Source: Lentibacillus juripiscarius JCM 12147 (GTDB lineage: Bacteria; Bacillota; Bacilli; Bacillales_D; Amphibacillaceae). From it: DNA of 64,000 bases. The stretch spans positions 62,001 to 126,000 of the forward strand of contig BBCA01000002.1 of NCBI GenBank assembly GCA_001311805.1, written 5' to 3'. Both the position numbers and the translations under genes were made by a program. The stretch's first letter is position 1; every line of letters starts with the position of its first letter. Shown here one piece after another: positions 40,931-51,643 of this stretch. The notes under the pieces were generated by a model. It was not told the origin of the DNA and made no database searches. It saw only the letters and a list, made by a program, of their open reading frames with translations.

Positions 40931-42110
40931 CTAATTTGTCACCCTCTCTTTAAAACGGTCATACCGCAACGGCTCTAATGGTATTGATGTCTCTTTTCCA
41001 GAAACCATTTCTTGGATTACTTTCCCTGTAATTGCTGCCAAGCTAATCCCATCCCCTTCATGACCTGCAGCAATATAAAACCAGGGACTTCATCGACGTG
41101 TGAAACAATTGGCAGATGGTCCTCTGTCCATGGTCGTAATCCGGCATATGTTCGAATCATCATCATATCCGCCATTTTGGGATAAAATCGTACAGCTCGT
41201 TTAGCGATATATTTCGTTACTTCGTGATTTACCTTTAGGTCAAATCCGTTAAATTCTCTACTGCTACCAATCAAGAAATTTTGGCTTTCTGTTGGCTCAA
41301 ATACGAGAGCTACCCCATATTTATCAGTTATGGGATCAACCACCCGTTCACCGCCAATTTTGAGATAAGATAGCCGAACTCCATCACTTTTCTAAGCCCG
41401 ACAGGTTGTTCCCTTGAAGCGACAATGAGTTGCCCTTTCCTGGGTTCGATTGGAATATCGACACCAAGCATGTCACCAATATACGGCGCCCAAACACCAC
41501 AAGCATTGACCACTTGATTCGCTGAAAATGTTTCTTGATTCGTTTCAATGACAAATTGACCAGAACTGTTTTTCGTTACATTTTTCACTTCAGTATGGGT
41601 ATGTATCTTAGCCCCATTCTTTTGAGCACTTTGAAACATGGAATACGTCAGCATATATGGATTAACCGTGGAATCCGTTTTGCATTCCAGTCCTCCATAC
41701 AGATCATCAGCAAAATACCTGGATTCATTCCGCAAATCTTCCCGGTCAAGCATTTTAAATTCCAGTCCCGCCTCCTGCTGCTGATTAACCCATTTTTGAG
41801 CCGCTTCAAGTTCCTGGTCATTCTCGCAAACCAGAATACTTCCCGGATTACGATATTCAAATGAAATCTCTAAATCGTTATTCAATTCATGCACAAGCTG
41901 CTGACTTTTCAAGGACATCTGACTGTCAAATCCGGGATCTTTATCGATGGCTAGGATATTTCCGTCACACCTTGAAGAAGTGCCACTCGCCAACTCCTTT
42001 TTTTCGAGAACTGTTATATCCAAACCCGCTTTCGAGCAATAGTACGCAATTGCTGCACCCATAATGCCGCCACCAATGACAACAATATCTTGATGATGAA
42101 AGTTCCCCAT
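40931..42110 (-). CDS. FAD-dependent D-hydroxyproline dehydrogenase, DadA/SoxB-like subunit
   Basis: A DAO-superfamily flavoprotein that would oxidise cis-4-hydroxy-D-proline to the pyrroline. The start is MGNFHHQDIVVIGGGIMGAA at ATG 42110, with the Rossmann motif GGGIMGAAIAYYCSKAG. Later motifs are QVVNACGVWAPYIGDMLGVD, PRKGQLIV and RTYAGLRPWTEDHLPIV. Slips near 41345 and 41090 divide it; the natural end is KERVTN at 40931. It leads the six-gene minus-strand operon behind a sigma-54 promoter. The partner subunits (BFD-like, ferredoxin-like and a second flavoprotein) lie in the divergent operon at 44103-45927. Confidence 0.83.
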
Positions 42111-42145
42111 AAATCTTCCTCTCCATTTACCTTCACATATCTTAA

Positions 42146-42161
42146 TGCAATTTCCATGCCA
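42146..42161 (-). promoter_or_regulatory. Sigma-54 (-24/-12) promoter of the hydroxyproline operon
   Basis: On the minus strand TGGCATGGAAATTGCA matches TGGCAYG-N4-TTGCA exactly, with the GG and GC dinucleotides ten bases apart. It lies 36 bases before the first gene of the minus operon. Confidence 0.88.
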
Positions 42162-42271
42162 AAATAAATAATTCCGTCATTGCTTGGATTGCTATTGATT
42201 TTATAACGAAAACGTGTAAAAATAATTGGAAAGTGTTTAAATATTTATACAAAAGAAAGGAGTTTGGAGCA

Positions 42272-43986
42272 ATGCGAATGCTTCAATCCATTCAATCCTT
42301 TGTAAATAATTATTTTGTTGTGGTTGACCACGAAGAAACTGCTACACATGAATTACAGAGACAAGTTGAAGCATCTTATTCGAAAAAAGTACTCCTACAA
42401 AAAGAAAATAACTTTTATGACGTCCGACTTTCAGATAATAATCCTGCCTACCTACTTTGCGCTACGATTTCATTTGATGATGACATCGATAAGGTATACG
42501 TCCGGTTGACCGAAAGCGAGTGCCTAGTCGTTTTTGGACAAGCACCGCGAAATAATCGGCTATATAAGTGCTGCCGAATTGTGTCAACATCTATACAATA
42601 ACTATCTGCAGTTAAATGCTTTTATTGATACGATACTTGATACAACAGATGAATCATGCACCGTTGTCGACCGGGACAAAAATGTTGTTACTTGGACAAA
42701 AGGTGCGGAACAGCTATTTTCAGTAAAACAGAAAAACATAATCGGAAGGCCAATCACCGAGTTTTTCAACCGGGACCGATTGGAAATCCTTAGCGCACTT
42801 GAAAAAGGAACTTCTGTGCGCCATCAACAACATAAAGCGAAAGAAAACCAAGTTGTGCTCATAAACTCGAATCCAGTCTACTTTAAGAAAGAAATTATTG
42901 GCGCCGTTGTCTCGGAAACGGATATAACCAGTCAAATAAGACTTAATAAAGAACTGTATAATGCTAGTGAAAAACTGTTTAATCTGGAAAAAGAAGTAAC
43001 AAAGCTAACAGCAAGCGAAGATCCTTTTCAAAACATACGGGGTAACAGTCCAGTACTTAACAAGACAATTGACAAGATTAAAAAGCAGCCTCTACAGATG
43101 CTAGTATTCTAATCCATGGTGAAAGCGGTGTTGGCAAAGAACTTTTTGCAAAGGCAGCTCACAACGTCCGTGAAGACAAGGAAGCACCATTCGTTGCTAT
43201 TAATTGCGGCGCCATCCCCTCCCCTTTATTTGAAAGTGAGATATTTGGCTATGAAAAAGGGGCCTTTTCCGGAGCAGATCAGAAAGGTAAAAAAGGCAAA
43301 GCACAGCTTGCCAAAGGTGGAACATTATTTTTAGATGAAATTGGTGAAATGCCACTGGAAATGCAAGTGAAAATGCTGCGCCTACTGCAGGAGAAAAAAT
43401 TTTATCCTGTTGGTGGAACAAAAGAAATTGAAGTTGATTTCCGTGTCATTGCAGCCACCAATAAAGATTTACAGGAACTCGTGAAGGAAAATAAGTTCAG
43501 GGCCGATCTATACTATCGCTTGAATGTCGTCAGCATGGAAATACCTCCACTACGTAAGCGACCAGCAGATATCATTGAACTAACCCATTATTTTCTACAT
43601 GAAATATCCATTAAATATAACAGGCCGGTTGATGGTATCTCTCAGGATATCATGCAAGCATTACTCCGGCATTACTGGCCTGGGAATACGAGGGAACTAA
43701 AAAAATGTCATTGAACGATTGGTAGTATTCTCAGAGGATGGAGAAATAAAACTGGATGAACTTCCATTTGAATTCGATACAACCAGGACTTCTTCCAACA
43801 CTAGTCAATTCGAAATCAATCACAACGACAACCGCTCGCTGAGTGATAGACTTCAAGATGTTGAGAAAAACATCCTTTTAAATGAATTGGAAAAAGCGAA
43901 TGGAAACAAAACTTCAATGTGCGAAAAACCTGAATATCACCCGTGCTACACTGTACAACAGATTCAAAAAACTCGGGATAACTTAG
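42272..43986 (+). CDS. PAS-domain sigma-54-dependent activator (enhancer-binding protein)
   Basis: The N-terminal 170 residues hold a CBS-like stretch (DKHREIIGYISAAELCQHLY). A PAS domain follows (DSCTVVDRDKN-type loop, VVTWTKGAEQLFSVKQKNII). The AAA+ domain has Walker A HGESGVGKELFAKA, the sigma-54 contact loop EKGAFSGAD, Walker B GGTLFLDEIGEMP and the arginine region RFRVIAATN-like DFRVIAATNKDL. The C-terminal Fis-type HTH is recovered after a slip (ITRATLYNRFKKLGIT). Slips lie near 42580, 43100, 43705 and 43915. ATG 42272 follows AAAGGAG. It lies between the two divergent sigma-54 promoters and should activate them, probably on sensing proline or hydroxyproline. PrdR of clostridia is a comparable regulator. 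Confidence 0.87.
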
Positions 43987-44043
43987 GTGAAATTCCTATC
44001 AGTGTTAGCCCTTACTGCTCGTTTATTCAGAATACAAAATTAT

Positions 44044-44059
44044 TGGCATCATTCTTGCA
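44044..44059 (+). promoter_or_regulatory. Sigma-54 promoter of the dehydrogenase subunit operon
   Basis: TGGCATCATTCTTGCA has the GG-N10-GC spacing and matches TGGCAY-N5-TTGCA. It lies 44 bases before the TTG start of the BFD-like gene and after the activator gene stop. Confidence 0.85.
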
Positions 44060-44102
44060 TGTAATCTCATATAACTATTTATTATTTTCAGAGGTGATCC
44101 AA

Positions 44103-44378
44103 TTGACCAATCATGAATTAATGGTATGCCGCTGTGAAGAGGTTACCTTTAAAGATCTCAGTGAAACCGCGGAAAAATATAATTGCTCAGCGAGAGAATT
44201 AAAGCTTCGCACACGTGCCGGCATGGGTTATTGTGGCGGCAGAACTTGCCGAACACTTGTTGATAAAGTGACATCTGATTTAGGAAAGGATTCCCGAAAC
44301 CAGATCACATTAAAATATCAACCCCCTGTTCGCCCGGTCAACTTCGGTGACTTAAAGGGAGGCGAGCACAATGAGTGA
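44103..44378 (+). CDS. BFD-like [2Fe-2S] subunit of D-hydroxyproline dehydrogenase
   Basis: A 91-residue iron-sulfur protein. TTG 44103 follows AGAGGTGA. The BFD-type cluster is formed by the pair in VCRCEEVTFKDL and the pair in GYCGGRTCRTLV. Such small subunits belong to multi-component amino acid dehydrogenases of the HcnABC/opine oxidase type, where they pass electrons from the flavin subunits. The gene overlaps the next by eight bases. It opens the plus operon behind a sigma-54 promoter. Confidence 0.8.
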   Translation: MTNHELMVCRCEEVTFKDLSETAEKYNCSARELKLRTRAGMGYCGGRTCRTLVDKVTSDLGKDSRNQITLKYQPPVRPVNFGDLKGGEHNE

Positions 44379-44709
44379 GCGAATCATCAACCATCCTGTC
44401 CTTGGTCCGTTGGAGGAGCAAAAAGAAGTATCGTTCACATTTAATGGTCAAACATTACAAGGCAGAGAGAACGAGTCGATTGCAGCTGCACTATTAGCCA
44501 ATGGTATACGCACATTGCGCCTTCATGAAGATAGCGGCTCCCCAAGAGGCATCTATTGCAACATAGGTCACTGCTTTGAGTGTCGTATAACTGTCAATGG
44601 GAAACAAGGTGTCCGTGCGTGTCTTACTCCATTACAGGAAGGAATGACCGTTCAAGGCGGTGGCCCGCTTCCTTCACCGGTAAGGGATTGGAGGGAATCA
44701 CATGAATGA
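44371..44709 (+). CDS. Ferredoxin-like (Fer2_4) subunit, HcnA-like gamma subunit
   Basis: A 112-residue plant-type [2Fe-2S] protein. ATG 44371 follows GGGAGGCG. After a beta strand (VSFTFNGQTLQGRENESIAA) come the cluster ligands in YCNIGHCFECRITVNG and the later Cys in VRACLTP. It corresponds to the gamma (HcnA-like) subunit of three-component D-amino acid and D-hydroxyproline dehydrogenases. It overlaps both neighbours by eight bases, so the three subunits are translated together. Confidence 0.85.
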   Translation: MSERIINHPVLGPLEEQKEVSFTFNGQTLQGRENESIAAALLANGIRTLRLHEDSGSPRGIYCNIGHCFECRITVNGKQGVRACLTPLQEGMTVQGGGPLPSPVRDWRESHE

Positions 44710-45927
44710 TGTAATTGTTATCGGAGCAGGTCCAGCTGGATTATCTGCTGCAATTACCTGCGCGCGCCAAGGGTTACAGGTACTCTTAATCGATGAATAT
44801 ATGAAACCCGGCGGACGCTTGCTCGGACAGCTCTATGAGGAACCGGACGGAACCTGGTGGAATGGTATAAAAGAGTCTGCCCGATTACATCAGCAAGCAA
44901 TCGATCTTGGAGTGCACGTGCAATTAAATACACCTGTTCATAACTTAGAACGAGACGAAGACCAATGGACTATTTATACGGAACAAAGAATATATTCTAC
45001 TAATCATTTGCTGCTGGCAACCGGAGCAGCAGAATCCCCAGTGCCTGTTCCCGGCTGGACACTTCCTGGTGTCATGTCCGTCGGCGCAGCGCAAGTGATG
45101 ACAAATGTCCATCGAGTGAAGCCAGGAAATAGAGGAGTTATCGTTGGAATTAACGCCCTTTCTGCCGTTATAGCATCAGAATTGAAGCTGGCAAAGATTG
45201 ATGTAGCAGCACTAACCTTGCCGAAGTTGAACCAGCTTACAACTGATGCCGCTCAGCCAAAGAAAGTGATGAACAACCTGCTTCATGTTGCGCATATGGC
45301 ACCATCTGCTCTACTACGGACAGGAAGCAAACTGATGAAAAGCGACTTAATGAAACAATTAGGTATTAACTTCTACCCTAAAAGCGGATTTAAAATGTGG
45401 GGGATTCCGATTCAGCTTCGAAAATCAGTTGTGGAAATTACGGTGATAAACAAGTAGAAGGTGTGAAGCTGGCAGCCGTTCGACCTGACGGAGAAATTAT
45501 CCCCGGTACAGAGGAGTCCATCTCCTGTGATTTTGTTTGTATTGCTGGTGGCTTATACCCATTGACGGAACTTGCAGCTGTTGCGGGCTGCCCATTTTAT
45601 CTCATTGATGAACTCGGCGGCTATGTCCCGCTTCACAATAACCAAATGGAGACAGCTTTAGATGGTCTATACGTTGCCGGTAACATCACCGGGATTGAAA
45701 GTGCAAAAATCGCTATTGATCAGGGGACTGTGGCAGGATTGACCATTGCAGCCAACCACGGTGTCAACGGACTTGAGGAAGCCACCGAGCAGGCCATTCA
45801 TTCGGTTGAACAAACAAGGGATGGGGTCCCATTTCAATTTGACCCTGATGTAAGACGAGGTAAACAGATTATGAAGGAAAAATGGGAGGAATACCAAGTA
45901 AACAAAACTAAAACACCGGTTGATTAA
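44702..45927 (+). CDS. NAD(P)/FAD-type oxidoreductase, HcnB-like alpha subunit
   Basis: A pyridine-nucleotide-disulfide-fold flavoprotein of about 408 residues, the alpha (HcnB-like) subunit. ATG 44702 overlaps the previous gene. The FAD motif is VIVIGAGPAGLSAAITCARQ, followed by LLIDEYMKPGGRLLGQLYEE, GAAESPVPVPGWTLPGVMSV and the late GLYVAGNITGIESAKIAIDQG. One slip near 45425 splits it. It closes the operon; a terminator follows at 46001. The beta subunit is encoded on the other strand at 40931-42110. Confidence 0.85.
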
Positions 45928-46000
45928 AAAAGAAAGTACGTGTTTGGGTGATGCAGCAGCATTCAACAGACGTGAAGCCCTAGAAAACTAGCCAAATCAA

Positions 46001-46037
46001 AAGGCCCATTTAGGCTTATCTAATGGGCCTTATTGTG
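46001..46037. terminator. Bidirectional terminator after the dehydrogenase operon
   Basis: AAGGCCCATTTAG and CTAATGGGCCTT pair with a six-base loop and are followed by TATTGTG. It separates convergent operons. Confidence 0.75.
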
Positions 46038-46209
46038 TTTATAGGAACAGCTAATACAATTGGTGTCAGTATAATTCTATAAACTTGTTAAACATTGCAC
46101 CTAAACTTTCAAGTTTCATTGTTAAAAACCGAAGCCAATAACAGATCACAGATAGTTTTTCACAACACCTGTTCAGTGGACTATAGAATTCATATATACT
46201 TTCCCGGTA

Positions 46210-47344
46210 TCAGTTATATGTTAAATCCTTAAGCTCTCTTGGGTATTCTGTTATAAGTTTGTTTCCGCTTTTCGTTAAGATTAAAGTATCTGAATGGCGG
46301 AAACCACCATTCCTGGTATAAATATTCCTGGCTCTATAGTAAATACCATCCCTTCTTGAAGTACCAAATCGTTATCAAATCTTAAATATGGTTTTTCATG
46401 TGCGGATATGCCAATTCCGTGACCAACTCGATGATTAGCATACTCTACAAAACCTTCCTTTTTTAAAACGTCTCTTGATACCTCATCCACTTCAGCAGCC
46501 GTAACACCTGGCTTGATAAATTCCATTGCTTTCTGTTGAGCAATTTTGGCCGCTTCAAAGCCTCTTTTTGATCATCGGTTAATTCACCTAAGATAATAGT
46601 ACGTTCAAGCTCTGCCCGGTAGCCATTTAACGAAACTTGCCTACTATGAATAATAATATCACCTGATTGAAGTTTCCTTGTATTTGAAAAACATGTGGCA
46701 TGACGGTCCTTTTTTATTCCAGAAGGCGACATAACAAATAAATCAAGTGTTGAATCAGGGTGATTCTTAGCTGTTTCCTCAAACAACGCCTTTGTTCCTA
46801 CTGCATCCATTTCAATTTCAGTAATTCCTTCTTTACAAGCATTTAATGATGTACTAACTGCAAGATTAGATATTCTTCCTGCCTCCTCCATTAGTTTAAG
46901 CTCCTCGTTATCCTTCACATAACGCATCTCTACAATTTTTTCACCTAAGTCTACAACCTCGAAACCTAAACTTTTAATAAAGTCAACTTGCTGGGCGGGA
47001 GTAGAATCCATATCCACTCCAATTTTAGATCCTGCTGCATATTTAGATAGTAATAGTTTGAGATGTTGAAACGGACTAGTTCCTTCATGTGCCATTTCGG
47101 GATGCTCATAGTACACCAAAACATTATCTATGTTAGCTTCATTCCTTGCATGAATTTCCTCTAGAGCTGGAACAATTAGGTTAGTTGAATCGTTATCTAC
47201 TAAATAGATAATTGGACGTGAATACATAATTGCTTTAAAACCACTTAAATAGTATTGATGATCAGGATTTGCAACAACAGTAGCAACTATGTTCCTTTCA
47301 TCCATAAAAGATCTTATTTCTGCCAAACGATGGTTCACCTTCAT
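46210..47344 (-). CDS. M24-family Xaa-Pro aminopeptidase/dipeptidase 1 (two frameshifts)
   Basis: A cytosolic metallopeptidase that releases residues next to proline. ATG 47344 is followed by [20 protein letters not shown]. The N-terminal creatinase domain ([16 protein letters not shown]) is followed by the pita-bread domain with [18 protein letters not shown] and [11 protein letters not shown]. Where most family members read D-x(10)-D for two metal ligands, this one reads [20 protein letters not shown], so these ligands look changed. Slips lie near 46540 and 46300; the natural end is LKDLTYN at 46210. It is the third gene of the operon that begins with the amidohydrolase. Confidence 0.8.
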
Positions 47345-47473
47345 TTAAATCACTCCCAATTAGTTTATATTTATTTATAGAGAGCTCCACATGGTTGTCT
47401 GTGAATATCGCTCCCGTTTTTGAAAAGCCTGTAGATTAATATTCATCTAATGTTTTGGATAAGGCAAGGAATA

Positions 47474-48877
47474 CTATTTAACTATTGATTTGTTATTATT
47501 TTGTTGTGATATTTTGTTTTTATTACTTGTTGCTAATGACACCACGATAAGTGTAAAAACCGATAGTGGCAAAGATACAATCACACTATTCCAATCTAAG
47601 GGCTTACTAAGCGCCTGTTCCCAAATAATGGTTGCACTGCCTCCAACTATAATTGAGGATAATGCCCCCGTAGCGGTTGCTCTCTCCCAAAAGAATGCTG
47701 CTAACACCACCGGTGTAAGCGCTGCTCCATACATGGTATAAGCATACATTTGTAAATCTAAGACACTTGGGAAAAATGTTCCCAAAAAATAGCCAAAAGC
47801 ACCAAGACCAACAACTGCTATACGGCTTAGACGTAAATAGTTCTCTTGAGATAATTCACCTTTAAAACGAGCATAGATATCATATACAATATTTCCTGCA
47901 CTTGATAACAAAAAGAGTTAGATGTCGTAATAATTAATGCAACGGCTGCAGCTAAAATCAGGGATCCAATTGGCACCGGCACCCCATCTGCTGCAACTTG
48001 GAGAATTGCCATATCAGTATTTTCAAGGGATGGGTATAAAATAACAGCTGATGCTGCAATGATAATTACTGACATTAAAATGAGGGCATTTCCAAAGAAA
48101 AAACCAATAGTTGATTTACTTGCGGTACTCACACTTTTGCGGATGAGAAACGATTGTACATATTCTGGTCACCCATAAGTAGTAATAATGTTGGTAAAAA
48201 AAAGCCGATTAGTTGTATTACCGTTAAGCCACCGGACCAAGTTAATTGATGTTTAGGTAACTCATTTGCTAATCCTGAAAACCCTTCAACACTGGGTAAA
48301 ATAAAAGGGAGGGCTAATAATAAACCAAAAACAATTAATATAGAGCTAATTAAATCCGTATAGGCAACTGAGAACATACCCCCTGTTACAGCTAAAAAGA
48401 TTACAAAAATCGCTATTAGCAACGTTCCCGAACCTTCAGAAAGATTTGTTATAATGCTTAAAATATTTCCTCCACCAATGAATTGGTACGATGCAATTCC
48501 TGCATAAGCAAGCAACATGAAGATTGAAGCAACTAAGCGAGTAGTACTCCCAAATTTAGTCTCTAAAATTTCTGGTAATGTGTTTTTTTCTAATCCTCTT
48601 ACTTTACCAGCTATAAAGTACAAAATAATAATCCCAATTGGCGCACCTGCAAAATAAATTATACCTGCTAATGGACCATACTGATAGACAAAGCTAGCAC
48701 CACCTAGAATTGTTCCAGATCCGACCCAAGTCGCTAGCAAGGTTCCAGCTAATACAACTCCTGGTAAACGACGTCCTGCCACTAAAAAATCTTCATTCGT
48801 TTTACTTCTCTTTTGGCAAAATAAATACTTAGAAGTAACATAACGAGAACGTACGCCACAATTACGATTACATGCAT
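47474..48877 (-). CDS. Sodium:solute symporter (SSS family, proline/pantothenate type)
   Basis: A Na+-coupled permease with about thirteen helices. ATG 48877 starts MHVIVIVAYVLVMLLLSIYF. After a slip the family core follows: NEDFLVAGRRLPGVVLAGTL, WVGSGTILGGASFVYQYGPL and ETKFGSTTRLVASIFM. The end reads NNNKSIVK at 47474. Slips lie near 48810, 48140 and 47910. The neighbouring Xaa-Pro peptidases and proline-ring enzymes suggest proline, hydroxyproline or a proline dipeptide as cargo. That is inferred from context only. Confidence 0.83.
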
Positions 48878-49069
48878 TAAAATTCACCAATCCTTTCATT
48901 TCTATTTTTGCTAGACCTTACATCTAAAATCATTCTGATACAAAAATATTAACTATAAAAACGTTGTTAGTATCTACTCCCAGCCATGTGTGACCGTTCA
49001 GTGAAATTGAACATTTTTAGCATTTAATTTTAAAGTCTAGTAAAGGATAGTTCATTATGCTGATTTATT

Positions 49070-50253
49070 CTAATTCTGATGAACAATTTCTCCACTCTTG
49101 TAAACTTGTTCTATTTTACTAAGATTCTTTAAATTATTTAATGGGTTTTGCTTTACTAGAGCAAAATCCGCAACATATCCTTCTTTTATTTGCCCTATTG
49201 TATGCCCTAAGATTTTCCCCGCATTAGACGTTGCTGTCTTTAGAATTTCTTTATTATCGGGATAAAGTTCATACATCTGTAGAAGTTCTTCGACAACAGC
49301 TGGATGTTTAACCTGAGGGGCTCCCGCATCGGTTCCACATCCAACTAAAATATTTTTTATTAAAACTTTTTAAATGCTTCGCCATGTATTTTAACTATTT
49401 CCCTCGCTTTTGCTTGAGCATAATCTGGAATACCACTCACATAAGCATTTTGCTTATAAGTATATAATGTTGGTATCCAAGCAATGTTTTTATCTTTCAT
49501 TTTTGAATAAGTTCGTTATCCAAAATGTCCATGCTCTATCGTATCAACCCCTGCCTCAATTGAATTTAAAATACCTTCTCGTCCTATAGCGTGAGATGCA
49601 ACTTTAAGTCCAAATTGGTGTGCAGTATCACATATAACTTTTAATTCTTCATAATTAAGTTCCGAATTTTGAACTGATTCACCTTCAGTTCTTCCATAAA
49701 CACCTCCTGTTGCACTAACTTTTATAACTTTAGCCCCTTTATAAATTTGTTGACGGGTTGCCTTTAAAGCCTCCTGAGGGCCATCTAAAAAGCTTGCCCA
49801 AAAAGGATCATGTCCTCCCGTCATAGTTAAAGTTTTACCACAAGCAATTAAATTAGGTCCTTTACAAATTCCCCGTTTGATTCCCTCCGCAATATGCAGT
49901 GAAATATCTCCTACTGAACCAACGTCTCGAACCGTTGTAACCCCTTTATGGAGATATTTTTGACAATTATATGCTGCACGTATGACCATTTGTTCATAGG
50001 ACTCTTTTTCTTGAGTTTCAACAGGATTAAGTGAACCATCCCACATCAAATGAACATGAAGGTCGATCAAACCAGGAACCATATATTGACCAGAGGCACT
50101 AGTTGTTGGTAAATCTTCCGGAAGTTCATGTTCAGGTGCTACCTTTTGAACAATCCCATTTTTAATCCAAACTGCGTAATCGGATTTTTTCATTAACTCT
50201 TCGCCATAAAGTACATTCACATCGGTTATAATTCGATCCACTAAAGAACCCAC
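49070..50253 (-). CDS. Amidohydrolase, imidazolonepropionase/prolidase-like (frameshifted)
   Basis: A metal-dependent hydrolase of the amidohydrolase superfamily. The start MGSLVDRIITDVNVLYGEEL is at 50253. Metal ligands appear in order: HVH in VPGLIDLHVHLMWDG, the carboxylated Lys in GAKVIKVSATGG, His in LKVASHAIGREG and DTIEHGHFG. The C-terminus (GHTIGQIKEGYVADFALVKQNPL) is also typical. Slips lie near 49515 and 49365; joined length is about 394 residues. Several relatives are Xaa-Pro or Xaa-Arg dipeptidases, which suits this island. It is the first gene behind a sigma-54 promoter. Confidence 0.82.
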
Positions 50254-50294
50254 CTTTTAATTGTTTCTCGTATTCATAACTTTCAAATATCTAA

Positions 50295-50310
50295 TGCAAG
50301 AAGAATGCCA
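50295..50310 (-). promoter_or_regulatory. Sigma-54 promoter of the amidohydrolase operon
   Basis: The minus strand reads TGGCATTCTTCTTGCA, with correct GG-N10-GC spacing, 42 bases before the amidohydrolase start. Confidence 0.85.
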
Positions 50311-50511
50311 ATCTCTTAGATCAGGAAGGCAAAATACCTTATTTCCTATCTAGTTAGCAAATAGGAAACCAATAGTTCAAATATACCTAATGCATTGAAA
50401 CTGTTTTAAATTACCGTTTAAAATCCTCTTTTAACTTTCAGTAACACTTTAAACATCAAGCCAAATGTGTAAAATTTTAGACACTACTGCTTTTATAGAT
50501 AGGACTAAGTG

Positions 50512-51512
50512 TTATAACAAAAATCCCTCGGGCATAGCGTCTCTAGCATCGATTACAAACTGATGAAAACCAGTAACTTGTGCTGTACCCGCAACTTTGG
50601 GAACAACTGCATCGTAGTTTTGTACTTTTGTTTCCTTGAGCACCTCACTTTGAAAAACACCCCCCGTAATACTTTCGTGTAAAAACGGTTGACCTTTACT
50701 CAACTCACCTCTTGCATACAACGTTGCAACTCTGGCACTTGTCCCTGTACCACATGGTGAGCGGTCAATTTGGTGATCAGCAAAGATTGTCACATTTTTC
50801 AGGTAAACGCTTTCATTAGAGGGTTTGTCTGAAAAATAACCCCATAAATATCCGTCAAATCTTCTTGGAGTGGATGCTGTACAGCAAGGTTTGTTTCAAT
50901 ATAATGTTTTATTTCCATTCCCAGAGATTGCATTTTTGGTAGATCATCACTGTTCAACTGTAAATTTACTTTGACACTGTCAACTATTGCGTAAAATGCT
51001 CCGCCAAATGCGATGTCAACATGAACTGTCTGTCCATTTACCTTTACAGAATAATCTGTTTCATAAATGAACGAGGGAACATTTTCGAACGCTACATCCG
51101 TTACTTTATGCCCTTCACATATTGCATAGGCAACAACTTCCCCTGCCGGACTGTCAATAATAAATTTACGTTGATTATCCTTCACCTCAAATTGCCCCGT
51201 TTCTACAACCATCGTAACGACTGCTATAATGCCGTGCCCACACATCGTACTCCAGCCTTCATTGTGTAAAAATAATACACCAAAATCCGCATTTCCCGTT
51301 GCGGGTGGAGTAATGATGCAGCCATACATTCCATGATGCCCGCGGGGTTCATTCATCAACGTTTTTCGAAGCCCATCCAAATGTTCCATACAGTAAGCTC
51401 GTCGTTCAGGTTGTGTTTTTCCCTTGATTTCGGGTAGTCCTCCTGTAATAATTCGTAATGGTTCGCCAGCAACATGTAAATCTACTGTAGAAATGAAACA
51501 GTTAACATCCAA
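50512..51512 (-). CDS. Proline-racemase-family enzyme with both cysteines (one frameshift)
   Basis: A second active-type member: [38 protein letters not shown], first Cys in [12 protein letters not shown] and second Cys in [15 protein letters not shown] slip near 50797 splits it; about 333 residues. An ATG exists at 51554, but the sigma-54 promoter overlaps that codon, so the mRNA cannot include it. TTG 51512 follows GGGGGGAAAG and begins directly before [11 protein letters not shown], so I choose it. Cys/Cys pairs favour racemase or epimerase activity over the Cys/Thr dehydratase. Proline racemase or 3-hydroxyproline epimerase are possible. Confidence 0.83.
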
Positions 51513-51549
51513 ATTCTTTCCCCCCAAATGTATTTCTGTTAAATTATTT

Positions 51550-51565
51550 TGCAATTTTTATGCCA
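51550..51565 (-). promoter_or_regulatory. Sigma-54 promoter of the second racemase gene
   Basis: The minus strand reads TGGCATAAAAATTGCA, with correct spacing. Its -12 element overlaps the upstream in-frame ATG at 51552-51554, which excludes that codon as the start. Confidence 0.85.
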
Positions 51566-51591
51566 AGTTTGAATTTTGTTAATAGTTTTGG

Positions 51592-51607
51592 TGGTACAAT
51601 CTTTGCA
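51592..51607 (+). promoter_or_regulatory. Sigma-54 promoter of the second M24 peptidase gene
   Basis: TGGTACAATCTTTGCA differs from TGGCACG-N4-TTGCA at two tolerated positions and has GG-N10-GC spacing. It lies 36 bases before the ATG and is back to back with the promoter at 51550. Confidence 0.72.
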
Positions 51608-51643
51608 TGTTATACTTGAAGTAAACTATATGGAGGAATTCTT

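Noticed and set aside
46210..47344. Calling the island a classic proline reductase (prd) cluster
   Set aside because: No selenoprotein or prdA/prdB-like sequence is present; the racemases fit the oxidative hydroxyproline route.
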